Source: Devosia ginsengisoli
Lineage (GTDB): Bacteria; Pseudomonadota; Alphaproteobacteria; Rhizobiales; Devosiaceae
Direction: 5' to 3'
DNA: 64,000 bases
Assembly (NCBI RefSeq): GCF_024707105.1
Contig: NZ_JANQAJ010000011.1
Coordinates: forward strand, 124,001 to 188,000
Shown: one piece after another, positions 17,512 to 26,604 of the stretch
How the letters are laid out: every line of letters begins with the position of its first letter
Position numbering within the stretch: the stretch's first letter is position 1
Position numbers and translations under genes: made by a program
Notes under the pieces: model-generated
Databases searched by the model: none
What the model was told of the DNA's origin: nothing
What the model saw: the letters and a program-made list of their open reading frames with translations, nothing else

Positions 17512-18537
17512 ATGGATTATCGCAGGCTCGGCAATAGCGGCGCCGTCGTCACCAATTACTGCCTGGGCACCATGACCTTTGGTGCGGAAGCGGATGAGGC
17601 AACCTCGTTCCGGCTGATGGACGATTATGTGGCGGCGGGCGGCAATTTCATCGACACGGCCAATGTCTATAGTGCCGGCGTGTCCGAGGAGATCGTGGGG
17701 CGGTGGCTCAAGAGCAAGAAGCTGCGCGACCTCGTCATCACCACCAAGGGGCGGTTTCCCATGGGGGATGGGCCGAACCATCTGGGCCTGTCGCGCAAGA
17801 ACCTTCGGGAAGCGCTGGATGCATCGCTGCGCCGGCTGGGTGTCGAGCATATCGACCTCTACCAGATGCATGCCTTCGACGCGCTGACGCCGCTGGAGGA
17901 AACGCTGCGGTTTCTCGATGACTCGATCCGTAACGGCAAGATTGCCTATTACGGCTTTTCCAATTTCCTTGGCTGGCAGTTGACCAAGGCAGTGGGGCTG
18001 GCGAAAGCCAATGGCTACCAGCCGCCAGTGACGCTGCAGCCGCAATATAATCTGCTGGTGCGCGATATCGAGCATGAGATCGTGCCGGCGGCGCTGGATG
18101 CCGGAGTGGGCATCTTGCCGTGGTCGCCGCTGGGTGGCGGCTGGTTGAGCGGCAAATACAAACGCGACCAGATGCCAACGGGCGCAACGCGGCTGGGCGA
18201 AAATCCCAAGCGGGGCATGGAGGCCTTTGACAAGCGCAATGCCAGGTCGGTGACCTGGGCAGTGATCGGCGCGGTAGAGGATATCGCCAAGGCGCGCGGC
18301 GCCAGCATGGCGCAGGTGGCGCTGGCCTGGGTGGCGGCGCAGCCGGCGGTGACCTCGGTGATCCTGGGCGCGCGGACGCAAGAGCAACTGGCGGACAATC
18401 TGGGCGCGGGTTCGCTGGTGTTGAGCGAGGCCGAGATCGCGCGGCTGAGCGAGGTCAGCAAGCCTGACATGGCGGACTATCCCTATGGAACCGGAGGGAT
18501 CGGGCAGCGCAATCGCAAGCTCGAGGGCGGACGCTAG
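17512..18537 (+). CDS. Aldo/keto reductase
   Basis: A 341-residue (beta/alpha)8 NADPH-dependent oxidoreductase. The catalytic tetrad is visible: Asp and Tyr in FIDTANVYSAG, Lys in VITTKG, His in QMHAFD. The cofactor-binding end has SVILGARTQEQLADNLGA. The closest style is the YajO/Gcy1-like group of bacterial AKRs acting on sugars or aldehydes; substrate unknown. GGAGGA lies 9 bases before ATG 17512, which is preferred over an in-frame upstream start. The 286-bp gap to topA holds nothing assignable. murB follows 60 bases downstream on the same strand. Confidence 0.9.
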   Translation: MDYRRLGNSGAVVTNYCLGTMTFGAEADEATSFRLMDDYVAAGGNFIDTANVYSAGVSEEIVGRWLKSKKLRDLVITTKGRFPMGDGPNHLGLSRKNLREALDASLRRLGVEHIDLYQMHAFDALTPLEETLRFLDDSIRNGKIAYYGFSNFLGWQLTKAVGLAKANGYQPPVTLQPQYNLLVRDIEHEIVPAALDAGVGILPWSPLGGGWLSGKYKRDQMPTGATRLGENPKRGMEAFDKRNARSVTWAVIGAVEDIAKARGASMAQVALAWVAAQPAVTSVILGARTQEQLADNLGAGSLVLSEAEIARLSEVSKPDMADYPYGTGGIGQRNRKLEGGR

Positions 18538-18597
18538 GACCAATCCCTGACGTTAGGCATTGCCGAACGGCCCCGAACAATGGTGTCTAGGCGCGCC

Positions 18598-19611
18598 ATG
18601 ACCCATACGAGCCTTGCCTTGATTCCCGATTTCGATCTTTCGGCGCATAATACGCTGGCGCTGGGCGCGCGTTCGCGCCTGGGCGCCTCCATTACCGAGC
18701 CCGGCATGGTGCCCGATGTTCTGGCGGCGGCTGCGGCGCAGGGCCTGAGGTTACGCATATTGGGCGGGGGCAGCAATGTGGTGCTGGCGCCCGAATTCGA
18801 CGGCATTACCGCTGTCATGGCGATCCGCGGCCGGCGCGTGGTCGAGACCGACGCGCGCGGCACGCTGATCGAGGTGGCGGCCGGGGAGAACTGGCATGAG
18901 CTGGTGACCTGGACCGTGGCGCAGGGGCTGGGCGGGGTGGAGAACCTGGCCGGCATTCCCGGCACGGTGGGGGCCGCGCCGGTGCAGAATATCGGCGCCT
19001 ATGGCGTGGAAGTGGCCGATGTGTTCGAAACGCTGGTGGCCTATGACTGCGTCGAGGGGCGCGAGCGGGTCTTTGTGCGGGATGAGTGCGCCTTTGCTTA
19101 TCGCGACAGCCTGTTCAAGCGTGAGCCGGGGCGGTTCGTGGTGCTGTCGCTGCGGCTGCGCTTGCCGCAGCCATGGGTGCCCAGGCTGAGTTTTGCTGGG
19201 CTTTCCGATCTTGATGGCGAGATCACGCCCAAGGCGGTGATGGACCGGGTGCTGGCTCTGCGCGGCTCGAAGCTGCCGGACTGGCGGGTGACGCCCAATG
19301 CCGGTTCGTTTTTCCAGAACCCGATCGTTTCGGTGGCGGAAGCTGAGCCGGTGCTGGCGGAATTTCCGATGGCGCCGGCCTTTCCGCAGGCGGATGGGCG
19401 GTTGAAACTGTCGGCGGGATGGCTGATCGAGAAAAGCGGGCTCAAGGGCTTTCGGCTAGGCCCGGTGGGCATGTCGGAACGGCATGCGCTGGTGCTGGTG
19501 AATTATGGTGGGGCCGTGGCCGAGGATGTGGCGGCTTTGGCCGAACATGTGAAGCGGACTGTGCGGGAGCGGTTCGGCGTGCAACTGCATGAAGAGCCGG
19601 TGTTCTGCTAG
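18598..19611 (+). CDS. murB: UDP-N-acetylenolpyruvoylglucosamine reductase, E. coli-like (type I) MurB
   Basis: A 337-residue FAD enzyme that completes UDP-MurNAc synthesis. FAD-site GGGSNVVLAPEF, then GVENLAGIPGTVGAAPVQNI and GAYGVEV, the type I loop with CAFAYRDSLFKREPG, NAGSFFQNPIVS with the catalytic Ser, and LSAGWLIEKSGLKG follow E. coli MurB closely. Most rhizobial MurB proteins are of the shorter type II class and lie in the mur/fts cluster, so a type I gene here, near topA and dprA, is unusual. The start is ATG 18598; an ATG at 18580 is also in frame. Confidence 0.93.
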   Translation: MTHTSLALIPDFDLSAHNTLALGARSRLGASITEPGMVPDVLAAAAAQGLRLRILGGGSNVVLAPEFDGITAVMAIRGRRVVETDARGTLIEVAAGENWHELVTWTVAQGLGGVENLAGIPGTVGAAPVQNIGAYGVEVADVFETLVAYDCVEGRERVFVRDECAFAYRDSLFKREPGRFVVLSLRLRLPQPWVPRLSFAGLSDLDGEITPKAVMDRVLALRGSKLPDWRVTPNAGSFFQNPIVSVAEAEPVLAEFPMAPAFPQADGRLKLSAGWLIEKSGLKGFRLGPVGMSERHALVLVNYGGAVAEDVAALAEHVKRTVRERFGVQLHEEPVFC

Positions 19612-19630
19612 CTGGCAGCAGGTGCCACGA

Positions 19631-19732
19631 CCTCGTGGTTCGACAGGCTCACCATGAGGTCTACTGGGAGGCCGTGAGGTCTATAGAGATTTCAAAGCAG
19701 ACCTCATCCTGAGCTTGTCGAAGGACGAGGTC
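19631..19732. repeat. Two copies of the TTCGAC hairpin repeat
   Basis: Copies at 19631-19662 (arms CCTCGTGGT/ACCATGAGG around TTCGACAGGCTC) and 19700-19732 (GACCTCATCCT/AGGACGAGGTC) face each other. Each is a roughly 33-bp stem-loop. They lie between the convergent murB and dprA genes. Confidence 0.85.
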
Positions 19733-19742
19733 ATGATGGGGT

Positions 19743-20864
19743 CTAGCTGTATTTCAGCGCCACAAGCTGGCCGCTGGACCATTCGACCTGGCCGGCGAGG
19801 TCGAGTTCGAGCAGCAGCATCTGCATGGCGGAGGCGGAGAGACCGGACTGGCGGACCAGTTCGTCGACGTCGATGGGCGTGGCGCTGAGGGATGAGAGCA
19901 GGCGGGAGCGGTCGTCTTCGCTGGGTGGGGGCGTGTCGGGGAGGAGGTCCGGTTCCCAGTCGCGGTCGAAAAGGGCGTTGCGGGCGGGGTCGGCGCTGCC
20001 GAGGGTTTCGATGATATCTGCCGCGCCGGTGATGAGCTTGGCGCCTTGCTGGATCAGCGCATTGCCGCCTTCGGCGCGGGGATCGAGCGGGGAGCCGGGG
20101 ACGGCGAAGACGTCGCGGTTCTGCTCGAGCGCCAGGCGTGCGGTGATGAGCGAGCCGCTGCGCTTGGCGGCTTCCACGACGACCACGCCGAGGGAGAGAC
20201 CGGAAACCAATCGGTTACGTCTTGGGAAATCGCGAGCGCGGGGTTCCCAACCCAGCGGCATTTCGGTGAGGAGAGCCCCGCCATTGTCGAGAATGTCGTG
20301 GGCGAGGGGGATGTTCTCGTCGGGATAGATCTTGTCGAAGCCGCCGGCGAGGACGGCAATAGTGCCTGTGGTGAGCGTGGCGCGGTGGGCCGCCGTGTCG
20401 ATGCCGCGGGCGAGGCCGGAGACGACGGTATAGCCGCGTTCGCCGAGATCGCCGGCAAGGAGGCGCGTCATCTTGATGCCGGCGGCGGAGGCGTTGCGGG
20501 CGCCAACGATGGCAACGGTGCGGAGCCAATCGAGGTTCTGGCCACCGGCCATGGTGACGAGCGGCGGCGCAGCGGGAATATAGGCGAGGAGCGGCGGATA
20601 ATCCGGCTCGCCGCTGGCGACGAGGCGGGCGCCATAGCGGGAGAGGCCGGCGATTTCGTCTTCGGCCTCGGATCTGGTGGGGATGCGCAGGGGCTTGCCG
20701 GTACGCCTGAGCAGACCCGGCAGGGCTTCGAGGGCAGCATCGGCGGCGCCGAAGCGGTTGAGCAGTTGGCGGAAGGTGGCGGGGCCGACATTGTCGGTGC
20801 GCAGGAGGCGCAGCCAATCGAGACGCTGCGCGTCGGTGAGCGTGGCGGCCGGGCGCGGCGCCAA
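19743..20864 (-). CDS. dprA: DNA processing protein DprA
   Basis: About 373 residues. The Rossmann-like DprA core has VAIVGARNASAAG, VVSGLARGIDTAAH, then LAGGFDKIYPDEN and FPRRNRLVSGLS; a C-terminal winged helix follows (DVDELVRQSGLSASAMQ). DprA loads RecA on incoming single-stranded DNA in transformable bacteria and is widespread even where competence is unproven. The start is not certain: the frame runs upstream through plsY, and TTG 20864, just past the plsY stop at 20867, fits family length. It is in the plsY-dprA unit. Confidence 0.9.
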   Translation of the reverse strand: MAPRPAATLTDAQRLDWLRLLRTDNVGPATFRQLLNRFGAADAALEALPGLLRRTGKPLRIPTRSEAEDEIAGLSRYGARLVASGEPDYPPLLAYIPAAPPLVTMAGGQNLDWLRTVAIVGARNASAAGIKMTRLLAGDLGERGYTVVSGLARGIDTAAHRATLTTGTIAVLAGGFDKIYPDENIPLAHDILDNGGALLTEMPLGWEPRARDFPRRNRLVSGLSLGVVVVEAAKRSGSLITARLALEQNRDVFAVPGSPLDPRAEGGNALIQQGAKLITGAADIIETLGSADPARNALFDRDWEPDLLPDTPPPSEDDRSRLLSSLSATPIDVDELVRQSGLSASAMQMLLLELDLAGQVEWSSGQLVALKYS

Positions 20865-20866
20865 GC

Positions 20867-21475
20867 CTAGGAGGCCTTGTTCTCCGAGCCGATCTTCGGC
20901 TCGGTGCCGGCCATCAGCCGGGCGATGTTTTCGCGGTGCTGGAAGAACAGCAGGATGGCCATGACCGCGACGGCGCCGGCCAGCCATTCATTGACCACGA
21001 CAAAGGCAAAGATCGGCGCGGTGGCGGCGGCGGTGAGGGCGGCGAGCGAACTCATTTTCTGGGCGAAGGCGATAATCAGCCAGACGGCGCAGAAGATGAG
21101 GCCGACGGGCCAGGACAGGGCCAGGAGCGAGCCGATCATCACCGAGACGCCCTTGCCGCCCTTGAAATTGAGCCAGACCGGGAAGCAGTGGCCGAGGAAA
21201 GCGCCGATGGCGGCGACCATGGCGGCGTTTTCGCCCCAATAGTAGCGAGCGACGAGAATCGGCAGGGCGGCCTTGGCGGCGTCGAGGACGAGGGTGGCGG
21301 CGGCGACCCAGCGATTGCCGGTGCGCAGCACATTGGTGGCCCCGATATTGCCCGAGCCGATGGCGCGGATATCGCCCAGGCCGGCGGCGCGCGTAAGCAG
21401 CAGGCCGAAGGGGACGGAGCCGCAGAGATAGCCAAGGACGATGGCATAAAGGAGCGGCATCAGGTCGGCTGGCAT
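20867..21475 (-). CDS. plsY: Glycerol-3-phosphate acyltransferase PlsY
   Basis: A 202-residue integral membrane enzyme with about five helices. The three PlsY signatures are present: GSVPFG near residue 20, GSGNIGATNVLRTGN (about 41-55) and FKGGKGVSVMIG (about 103-114). It transfers acyl groups from acyl-phosphate to glycerol-3-phosphate, the first step of phospholipid synthesis. The N-terminus (MPADLMPLLYAIVLGYLCG) is a normal first helix. Its stop is 3 bases before the probable dprA start; pyrC' and pyrB lie upstream on the same strand beyond a repeat. Confidence 0.95.
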   Translation of the reverse strand: MPADLMPLLYAIVLGYLCGSVPFGLLLTRAAGLGDIRAIGSGNIGATNVLRTGNRWVAAATLVLDAAKAALPILVARYYWGENAAMVAAIGAFLGHCFPVWLNFKGGKGVSVMIGSLLALSWPVGLIFCAVWLIIAFAQKMSSLAALTAAATAPIFAFVVVNEWLAGAVAVMAILLFFQHRENIARLMAGTEPKIGSENKAS

Positions 21476-21558
21476 ATGGTGGTTCCCCTCGTCTTTAGAG
21501 TGAGAAGTATGCGCAGAGCGGGGTTTGCGGCAAGGGGGCGGGGGCAGATAGATTGGAG

Positions 21559-21672
21559 TACCCCCCTCCTAACCTCCCCCTGACAGGGGGAGGAACTGAT
21601 CGGGGGTGAGGCACCATATTGCCCCCCACTGCGCGACTCCTCCCCCTCTGCAGGGGGAGGTTGGGAGGGGGT
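21559..21672. repeat. Inverted pair of CCTCCCCC palindromes
   Basis: Two palindromes with CCTCCCCCTG and GGGGGAGG arms face each other across about 30 bases (21559-21596 and 21638-21672). This is one of the recurrent CCTCCC/GGGAGG elements of the window and fills most of the plsY-pyrC' gap (21476-21679). Confidence 0.75.
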
Positions 21673-21679
21673 GGACGCG

Positions 21680-22972
21680 CTAGTCGCGGTGCTCGAACAC
21701 CGTTTCGCCGCCGACGATGGTGCGCATGACCTTGCCGGCGAGGCGAGCGCCTTCGAAGCTGGTGTTGCGGGAGCGGGAGCGGAGGTCGCGTTCGCTGACC
21801 TGCCAGGGATAGTCGAGATCGACCAGGATCAGGTCGGCCGGGGCGCCCTTGGCGATGCGGCCGGAGGGGAGGCCGAGGATTTCGGCGGGGCGGCTGGTCA
21901 TGGCGCGAAGGATGGTCATGAGATCGACATCGCCGGAATGGTGGAGGCGGAGGGCGGCGGCGAGCAGGGTTTCCAGCCCGATGGCGCCGTCGGAGGCTTC
22001 GGCGAAGGGCTGGCGCTTGACCTCGGTATCCTGCGGATCGTGATCGGAGTGGATAGTATCGATGGCGCCGCTGCGCAGGCCCTCGATGACGGCCTGGCGA
22101 TCATCCTCGGAGCGCAAAGGCGTGCCGAGCTTGAAGAAGGTGCGGTAGCGGCCGATGTCGTTTTCGTTGAGGGCGAGGTTGTTGATCGAGACGCCTGATG
22201 TAACCGAGGCGTTACGCTTCTTGGCTGCGACCATCAGCTCGACCGAGGCGGCGCAGGAAATCTGCGCGGCGTGGTATTTGGCGCCGGTCAGGGCGGCCAG
22301 TTGCAGATCGCGGGCGAGGGGGATGGTTTCGGCTTCGCGGGGGATGCCCTTGAGGCCGACAATGGTGGCGAAGAGCCCTTCATTCATCACGCCGTCGCCC
22401 GTGAGGCTCTGGTCGGAGACGTGGTGTATTACGGTCATGCCGTAATTGGCGGCATAGCTCATGACGGTGCGGAGCAGGGAAGAGGACTGGATGGAATGGC
22501 GGCCATCGGTGAGGCAGACGGCGCCGGCTTCCTGCAGCAGGCCGAATTCGGTGATTTCCTGGCCGGCCAGGCCCTTGCTGATGGCGCCTGACGGCAGGAC
22601 ATTGACCCTGGAGGTCGCCTTGGCGCGGCGGATGAGGAAGTCCACCAGGGCGCCGTCGTCCACGACCGGGGAGGTGTCGGGCATCATGACGAAGCTGGTG
22701 ACGCCGCCGGCAGCGGCGGCTTCGCCGGCCGATTGCAGGGTTTCGCGGTATTCCTTGCCGGGTTCGCCGGTGAAGACGCGCATGTCGATGAGGCCAGGAG
22801 CGAGGACCAGGCCATTGGCGTTGATCACTTCGGCGCCGTCGGGGATGCCGACGGGGGCGCCGAGGGCGACTTCGGCGACGAGGCCGTTTTCGACGAGGAC
22901 GGCGCCCTGGGCATCGGTGCCGGAGGCGGGGTCGATGATGCGGGCGTTTTCGATGAGCAGGGGGCGCGTCAT
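21680..22972 (-). CDS. pyrC: Dihydroorotase-like protein, probably non-catalytic PyrC' (pseudo-dihydroorotase)
   Basis: A 430-residue amidohydrolase-fold protein of the type I dihydroorotase group. Active enzymes carry DxHxHLREPG; here the segment reads [17 protein letters not shown], so both zinc-binding histidines of the HxH motif are gone. A DHDPQ segment and a lysine in AISKGL remain. In Pseudomonas a similar inactive PyrC' pairs with PyrB and supports aspartate transcarbamoylase assembly, and that is the most likely role. An active dihydroorotase should then be elsewhere in the genome. pyrB ends 4 bases inside its start (ATGA overlap). Confidence 0.85.
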   Translation of the reverse strand: MTRPLLIENARIIDPASGTDAQGAVLVENGLVAEVALGAPVGIPDGAEVINANGLVLAPGLIDMRVFTGEPGKEYRETLQSAGEAAAAGGVTSFVMMPDTSPVVDDGALVDFLIRRAKATSRVNVLPSGAISKGLAGQEITEFGLLQEAGAVCLTDGRHSIQSSSLLRTVMSYAANYGMTVIHHVSDQSLTGDGVMNEGLFATIVGLKGIPREAETIPLARDLQLAALTGAKYHAAQISCAASVELMVAAKKRNASVTSGVSINNLALNENDIGRYRTFFKLGTPLRSEDDRQAVIEGLRSGAIDTIHSDHDPQDTEVKRQPFAEASDGAIGLETLLAAALRLHHSGDVDLMTILRAMTSRPAEILGLPSGRIAKGAPADLILVDLDYPWQVSERDLRSRSRNTSFEGARLAGKVMRTIVGGETVFEHRD

Positions 22973-23955
22973 GGCTGGCCTCCGGCGGGGAGGAGGGCAT
23001 CGAGCACGGCCATGCGCACGGCGACGCCCATTTCCACCTGGTCGGTGATGACGGAGGCGGGGCCGTCGGCAATGGCGGGGTCGATTTCGACGCCGCGATT
23101 CATCGGGCCGGGATGCATGACGATGGCGTCGGGTTTGGCGAAGCTGAGCTTTTCGGCGTCGAGGCCGTAGAAGCGATAATATTCGCGGACCGAGGGGATC
23201 ATGCGGCCATTGGCGCGCTCATGCTGCAGGCGCAGCATCATGACGACGTCGGCATCTTTCAGGCCTTCGCGCATGTCGGTGAAGACCTCGGTGGCGAGGT
23301 GTTCGATGCCTGCGGGGAGCAGATTGCGTGGGGCGATGACGCGGGTGCGGACATTGAGGGCGCCGAGCAGCAGCAGATTGGAGCGCACGACGCGGGAATT
23401 GGCGATATCGCCACAAATGGCGACGGTGAGGCCGGAAATGCGGCCCTTGTGGTTGCGGATGGTCAGCGCGTCGAGCAGGGCCTGGGTGGGATGCTCATGG
23501 GCGCCGTCGCCGGCATTGATCACCGAGCAGCCGACCTTCTGGCTCAGCAGTTCCACCGCGCCGGCGGCCGAGTGGCGGACGACGATGACGTCGGGGCGCA
23601 TGGCGTTGAGGGTGGCGGCGGTGTCCACGAGGGTTTCGCCCTTGCTGACCGAAGAGGTCTTGACCGACATGTTCATTACCAGCGCGCCGAGGCGCTTGCC
23701 GGCGATCTCGAACGAGCCCTGAGTGCGGGTCGAGGGCTCGAAGAAGAGATTGATCTGCGTCTTGCCTGACAGCGTAGGGTGGCTCTTGCGCTCCTGGCGG
23801 GAGACCGGGACCATGGCTTCGGCGCGATCGAGCAGGTCGATGATCTCGTGCTGCTGGAGATCGGCTATCGAAAGCAGGTGGCGCTGGCTGAACGGGGGAA
23901 AATCGCCGGACGAGGCGGCGGGTGAGGTGCTTTTGCTGGCGCGAGCTTGGGCCAT
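22969..23955 (-). CDS. pyrB: Aspartate carbamoyltransferase catalytic subunit
   Basis: A 328-residue ATCase from ATG 23955. Carbamoyl-phosphate and aspartate site motifs are all present: [34 protein letters not shown], then [12 protein letters not shown] and [12 protein letters not shown]. The first 30 residues are a low-complexity extension usual in the order. It catalyses the committed step of UMP synthesis. It is coupled to the downstream pseudo-dihydroorotase gene, as in bacteria whose ATCase needs PyrC'. No regulatory pyrI gene is present. Confidence 0.95.
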   Translation of the reverse strand: MAQARASKSTSPAASSGDFPPFSQRHLLSIADLQQHEIIDLLDRAEAMVPVSRQERKSHPTLSGKTQINLFFEPSTRTQGSFEIAGKRLGALVMNMSVKTSSVSKGETLVDTAATLNAMRPDVIVVRHSAAGAVELLSQKVGCSVINAGDGAHEHPTQALLDALTIRNHKGRISGLTVAICGDIANSRVVRSNLLLLGALNVRTRVIAPRNLLPAGIEHLATEVFTDMREGLKDADVVMMLRLQHERANGRMIPSVREYYRFYGLDAEKLSFAKPDAIVMHPGPMNRGVEIDPAIADGPASVITDQVEMGVAVRMAVLDALLPAGGQP

Positions 23956-24112
23956 GCGCTCCGATCCCAACGAGATTTGCTGCGGTCTAGCGGAGGGGGC
24001 GGGCAGGGGCAAGCGCTGGATATGAAATTATATGATGGAAATCACATGAAGATGTGAATTGGGCGTGCATCCCGGCTGGTACCGGGATGCCATTGTTTGT
24101 GGATCAATGCCG

Positions 24113-24952
24113 CTATATCGCCTGGCTCCATACGCCGGTGGCGGCCGTATCGGCGCAATAGTCGGCGAAATCGCGCGGCTGGCGGCCTAGGGCGCGCTGG
24201 ACGCCGTCGCCCAGCTTCTCGTTGCGGCCGTCGAACACTTCCTCGCAGAGCCGTGTGAGGAATTCGGCAATGTCGGCGCCGACTTCGGGCTCCAGGGCGG
24301 CGTGGAATTCCTCGAGGCTGATCGGGGCGTAGGCGACATCGCGACCGGAGGCGGCGGAAATGGCGGCGGCCGCATCGGCAAAGGTCAGCAGGCGCGGGCC
24401 GGTGACCTCGTAGATCTCGCCGACATGGCTGATATCGGTGAGGGCCGCGACGGCGACATCGGCGATATCATCGGCATCGACGAAAGGTTCGCCATACTGC
24501 GCGGCGGGCAGGGCGATGAGGCCGGACAGCACTTCCGGAAGCAGGATGCCCTCGCTGAAATTCTGGCTGAACCAACTGGCCCGCACGATGGTGGTGCCAA
24601 GACCGGACCCGGCCATGATCTGTTCGCTGCGCTGGGCATTGGCTTCGCCGCGCCCGGACAGCATCACGACGCGCTTGATGCCCGCGGCAAGCGCCGTGGC
24701 GGCGAAGGCGCGAATGGTCTCGGGCGCGCCCGGGACGGCGATATCGGGGACGAAGGCGACAAAGGCGACTTCGGCGCCGGCCAAGGCGGGCGCCCAGGTC
24801 GACTGGTTTTCCCAATCGAAGGCTGGATTGCTGCGGCGCGAGGCTCCGCGCGCGGGGATGCCCTGCTGCTCAAGGCGGGTGATGACGCGGCTGCCGATCT
24901 TGCCGGTGGCGCCGATGACGAGGACGGGGGTGGTGGTGGTGGTGGAGGTCAT
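24113..24952 (-). CDS. NmrA-like NAD(P)-binding protein
   Basis: A 279-residue atypical SDR. The nucleotide-binding motif VIGATGKIGSRV is at residues 12-23; RGASRRSNPAFDWE and later RASWFSQNFSEGILL with VDADDIADVAVAAL are NmrA/NAD(P)H:quinone-oxidoreductase-2-like features. Function in the family ranges from redox sensing to reductase; the substrate here is unknown. It is divergent from an AraC-type regulator, with a 133-bp intergenic region that carries two inverted 9-bp sites, so the regulator probably controls it. Confidence 0.85.
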   Translation of the reverse strand: MTSTTTTTPVLVIGATGKIGSRVITRLEQQGIPARGASRRSNPAFDWENQSTWAPALAGAEVAFVAFVPDIAVPGAPETIRAFAATALAAGIKRVVMLSGRGEANAQRSEQIMAGSGLGTTIVRASWFSQNFSEGILLPEVLSGLIALPAAQYGEPFVDADDIADVAVAALTDISHVGEIYEVTGPRLLTFADAAAAISAASGRDVAYAPISLEEFHAALEPEVGADIAEFLTRLCEEVFDGRNEKLGDGVQRALGRQPRDFADYCADTAATGVWSQAI

Positions 24953-25012
24953 GGAAAGTTCCTTCGGGTTGCTATGACACGAAGGTGCGGCGATGAAGCT
25001 GGACTATCAATT

Positions 25013-25051
25013 CCATTATGGCCACAATAATATGCAGGTCGTCCATAATGG
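25013..25051. promoter_or_regulatory. Two inverted 9-bp sites between the NmrA-like and AraC genes
   Basis: CCATTATGG (25013-25021) and CCATAATGG (25043-25051) are exact reverse complements and start 30 bases apart, about three helical turns. They are the only AT-rich, palindrome-like elements in the divergent promoter region. The second is also flanked by GTCC and GGAC. An operator for the adjacent AraC-type regulator is the likely reading. Confidence 0.55.
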
Positions 25052-25085
25052 TGGACGATAAGCATGAACGTGGTAGCGAACCGGC

Positions 25086-26042
25086 ATGACCGATATCCAT
25101 TTCCAACCGTCGCCACTATCCGATCCGCTGGGGGAAGTGCTGCATATGCTGCGGCTGACCGGCACGCTCTATTGCCGGGCCGAGATGACGGCGCCCTGGG
25201 GCATCGTCATGCCTGATCTGGTCGACTCGATGATGTTCGTCATCGTCACGTCAGGGCAGAGCTGGCTGAAGATGGCGGGTGAAGAGCCGGTGCTGCTGAC
25301 ACAGGGCAGCATGGTGCTGCTGCCGCATGGCAAAAGCTACGAGTTGCTGAGCGCGCCGGATGCCGCGCCCGAGCCGCTATTCGACATTCCGGTCGAAAAG
25401 ATCGGCGATCGTTACGAAATCATGCGGCATGGTGGGGGTGGCGCCGTGACCCGGGCAACATCGGGCGTAGTGCAGTTCGACAGCGTGGCGGCCAAGCGGC
25501 TGGTGTCGCTGTTGCCGCCAGTGCTGCGCGTCGATGCCTGGGATGTCGATGACGGCGACTGGCTGCGGAGCACGCTGGGGCTGATCGCGCGCGAGGCCAG
25601 CGCCATGCGGCCCGGTGGCGAGACGGTGATGACCAGGCTGGCCGATATATTGGTGATCCAGGCCATCCGTGCGTGGCTGGCGCGGGCGCCGGAAGCCAAT
25701 CTGGGCTGGCTGGCCGCGCTACGCGACCGCCAGATCGGTCGCACGCTGGCGCTGATGCACCGGCAGCCGGAGCGGGACTGGAGCCTCGTGGACCTGGCCG
25801 GGGAGGCCGGCATGTCGCGCTCGGCCTTTTCGGCGCGTTTCACCGAGCTGGTTGGGCAGCCGGCAGCGCAGTATCTGGCGCAATGGCGGCTGCATCTGGC
25901 GCGGGCGCAGTTGCTGGAAGGGCGCGATTCGGTCGGGGCGGTCGCGCGGCGGGCCGGCTATCAATCCGAGGCGGCGTTCGGGCGGGCCTTCAAGCAGTTC
26001 TTCGGCGTGCCGCCAGGCGCGGCGCGCAAGCTAGCGGCGTAG
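25086..26042 (+). CDS. AraC family transcriptional regulator with cupin-like sensor domain
   Basis: A 318-residue regulator. The N-terminal about 190 residues resemble the AraC_binding_2/cupin_6 type (AEMTAPWGIVMP; LPHGKSYELLS). The C-terminal double helix-turn-helix covers about 215-315, with LALMHRQPERDWSLVDLAGEAGMSRSAFSARF (in two helices) and AVARRAGYQSEAAFGRAFKQFFG. It is divergent from the NmrA-like gene, a common regulator-target pairing. Its 3' end overlaps the end of the convergent ruvX gene by 12 bases. Confidence 0.9.
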   Translation: MTDIHFQPSPLSDPLGEVLHMLRLTGTLYCRAEMTAPWGIVMPDLVDSMMFVIVTSGQSWLKMAGEEPVLLTQGSMVLLPHGKSYELLSAPDAAPEPLFDIPVEKIGDRYEIMRHGGGGAVTRATSGVVQFDSVAAKRLVSLLPPVLRVDAWDVDDGDWLRSTLGLIAREASAMRPGGETVMTRLADILVIQAIRAWLARAPEANLGWLAALRDRQIGRTLALMHRQPERDWSLVDLAGEAGMSRSAFSARFTELVGQPAAQYLAQWRLHLARAQLLEGRDSVGAVARRAGYQSEAAFGRAFKQFFGVPPGAARKLAA

Positions 26043-26495
26043 CCGGTCCAGCGCGCCCTGCAGGATGTAGCTGGCGGCGAGCTTGTCGACGACTTCGGCG
26101 CGGCGGTCGCGGCGGAGATCGGCCTCGATCATCATGCGGGTGACGGCTGACGTGGAGAGGCGTTCGTCCCAGAAGGCGATAGGCAGCGCAGTCTTCTGCG
26201 CCAGGTTGCGGGCGAAGGCGCGGGTGGACTGGACGCGGGGGCCTTCGGAGCCATCCATGTTGAGCGGCAGGCCGAGGATGATGGCGGCGATCTGGTTTTC
26301 GGCGACGAGCTGCAGGATGCGCTCGGCATCCTGCGTGAATTTGCTGCGCTTGATGGTTTCGAGCGGGGTGGCCGAATAGCGCATGCCGTCGCTTATGGCG
26401 ACACCGATGGTCTTGGTGCCGAGATCGAGCGCCATGATGCGGCCGGTGGCCGGGATGGCGGCGAGGGGATTGGGGATGTCTTCGGTCACGGCCAA
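26031..26495 (-). CDS. ruvX: Putative pre-16S rRNA nuclease / Holliday junction resolvase RuvX (YqgF)
   Basis: A 154-residue RNase H-fold protein. Acidic residues are in MALDLGTKTIGVAISD (about 21-36), then GLPLNMDGSEGPR, FWDERLST with the Glu, and VVDKLAASYILQ with the final Asp. YqgF proteins process the 5' end of pre-16S rRNA in E. coli and were first annotated as resolvases. The gene ends inside the last codons of the araC-type gene. It sits next to gatC across one hypothetical gene, consistent with order-level synteny. Confidence 0.93.
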   Translation of the reverse strand: MAVTEDIPNPLAAIPATGRIMALDLGTKTIGVAISDGMRYSATPLETIKRSKFTQDAERILQLVAENQIAAIILGLPLNMDGSEGPRVQSTRAFARNLAQKTALPIAFWDERLSTSAVTRMMIEADLRRDRRAEVVDKLAASYILQGALDRLRR

Positions 26496-26511
26496 CTCGC
26501 ATTGGTGCCAC

Positions 26512-26544
26512 GCCCTCGTGGTTCGACAAGCTCACCATGAGGGC
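26512..26544. repeat. TTCGAC hairpin repeat
   Basis: Palindrome with arms GCCCTCGTGGT and ACCATGAGGGC around TCGACAAGCTC. Same family as 19631, 33699, 43574, 46811 and 58714. Unlike most copies it lies between divergent genes (ruvX and the MBL-like ORF). Confidence 0.85.
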
Positions 26545-26604
26545 TACTGTGGCTTAGGCTCGTCCTATAGGGTGCGGGCCGGTTTGGCGACAGGAAAGCG
26601 GCGG

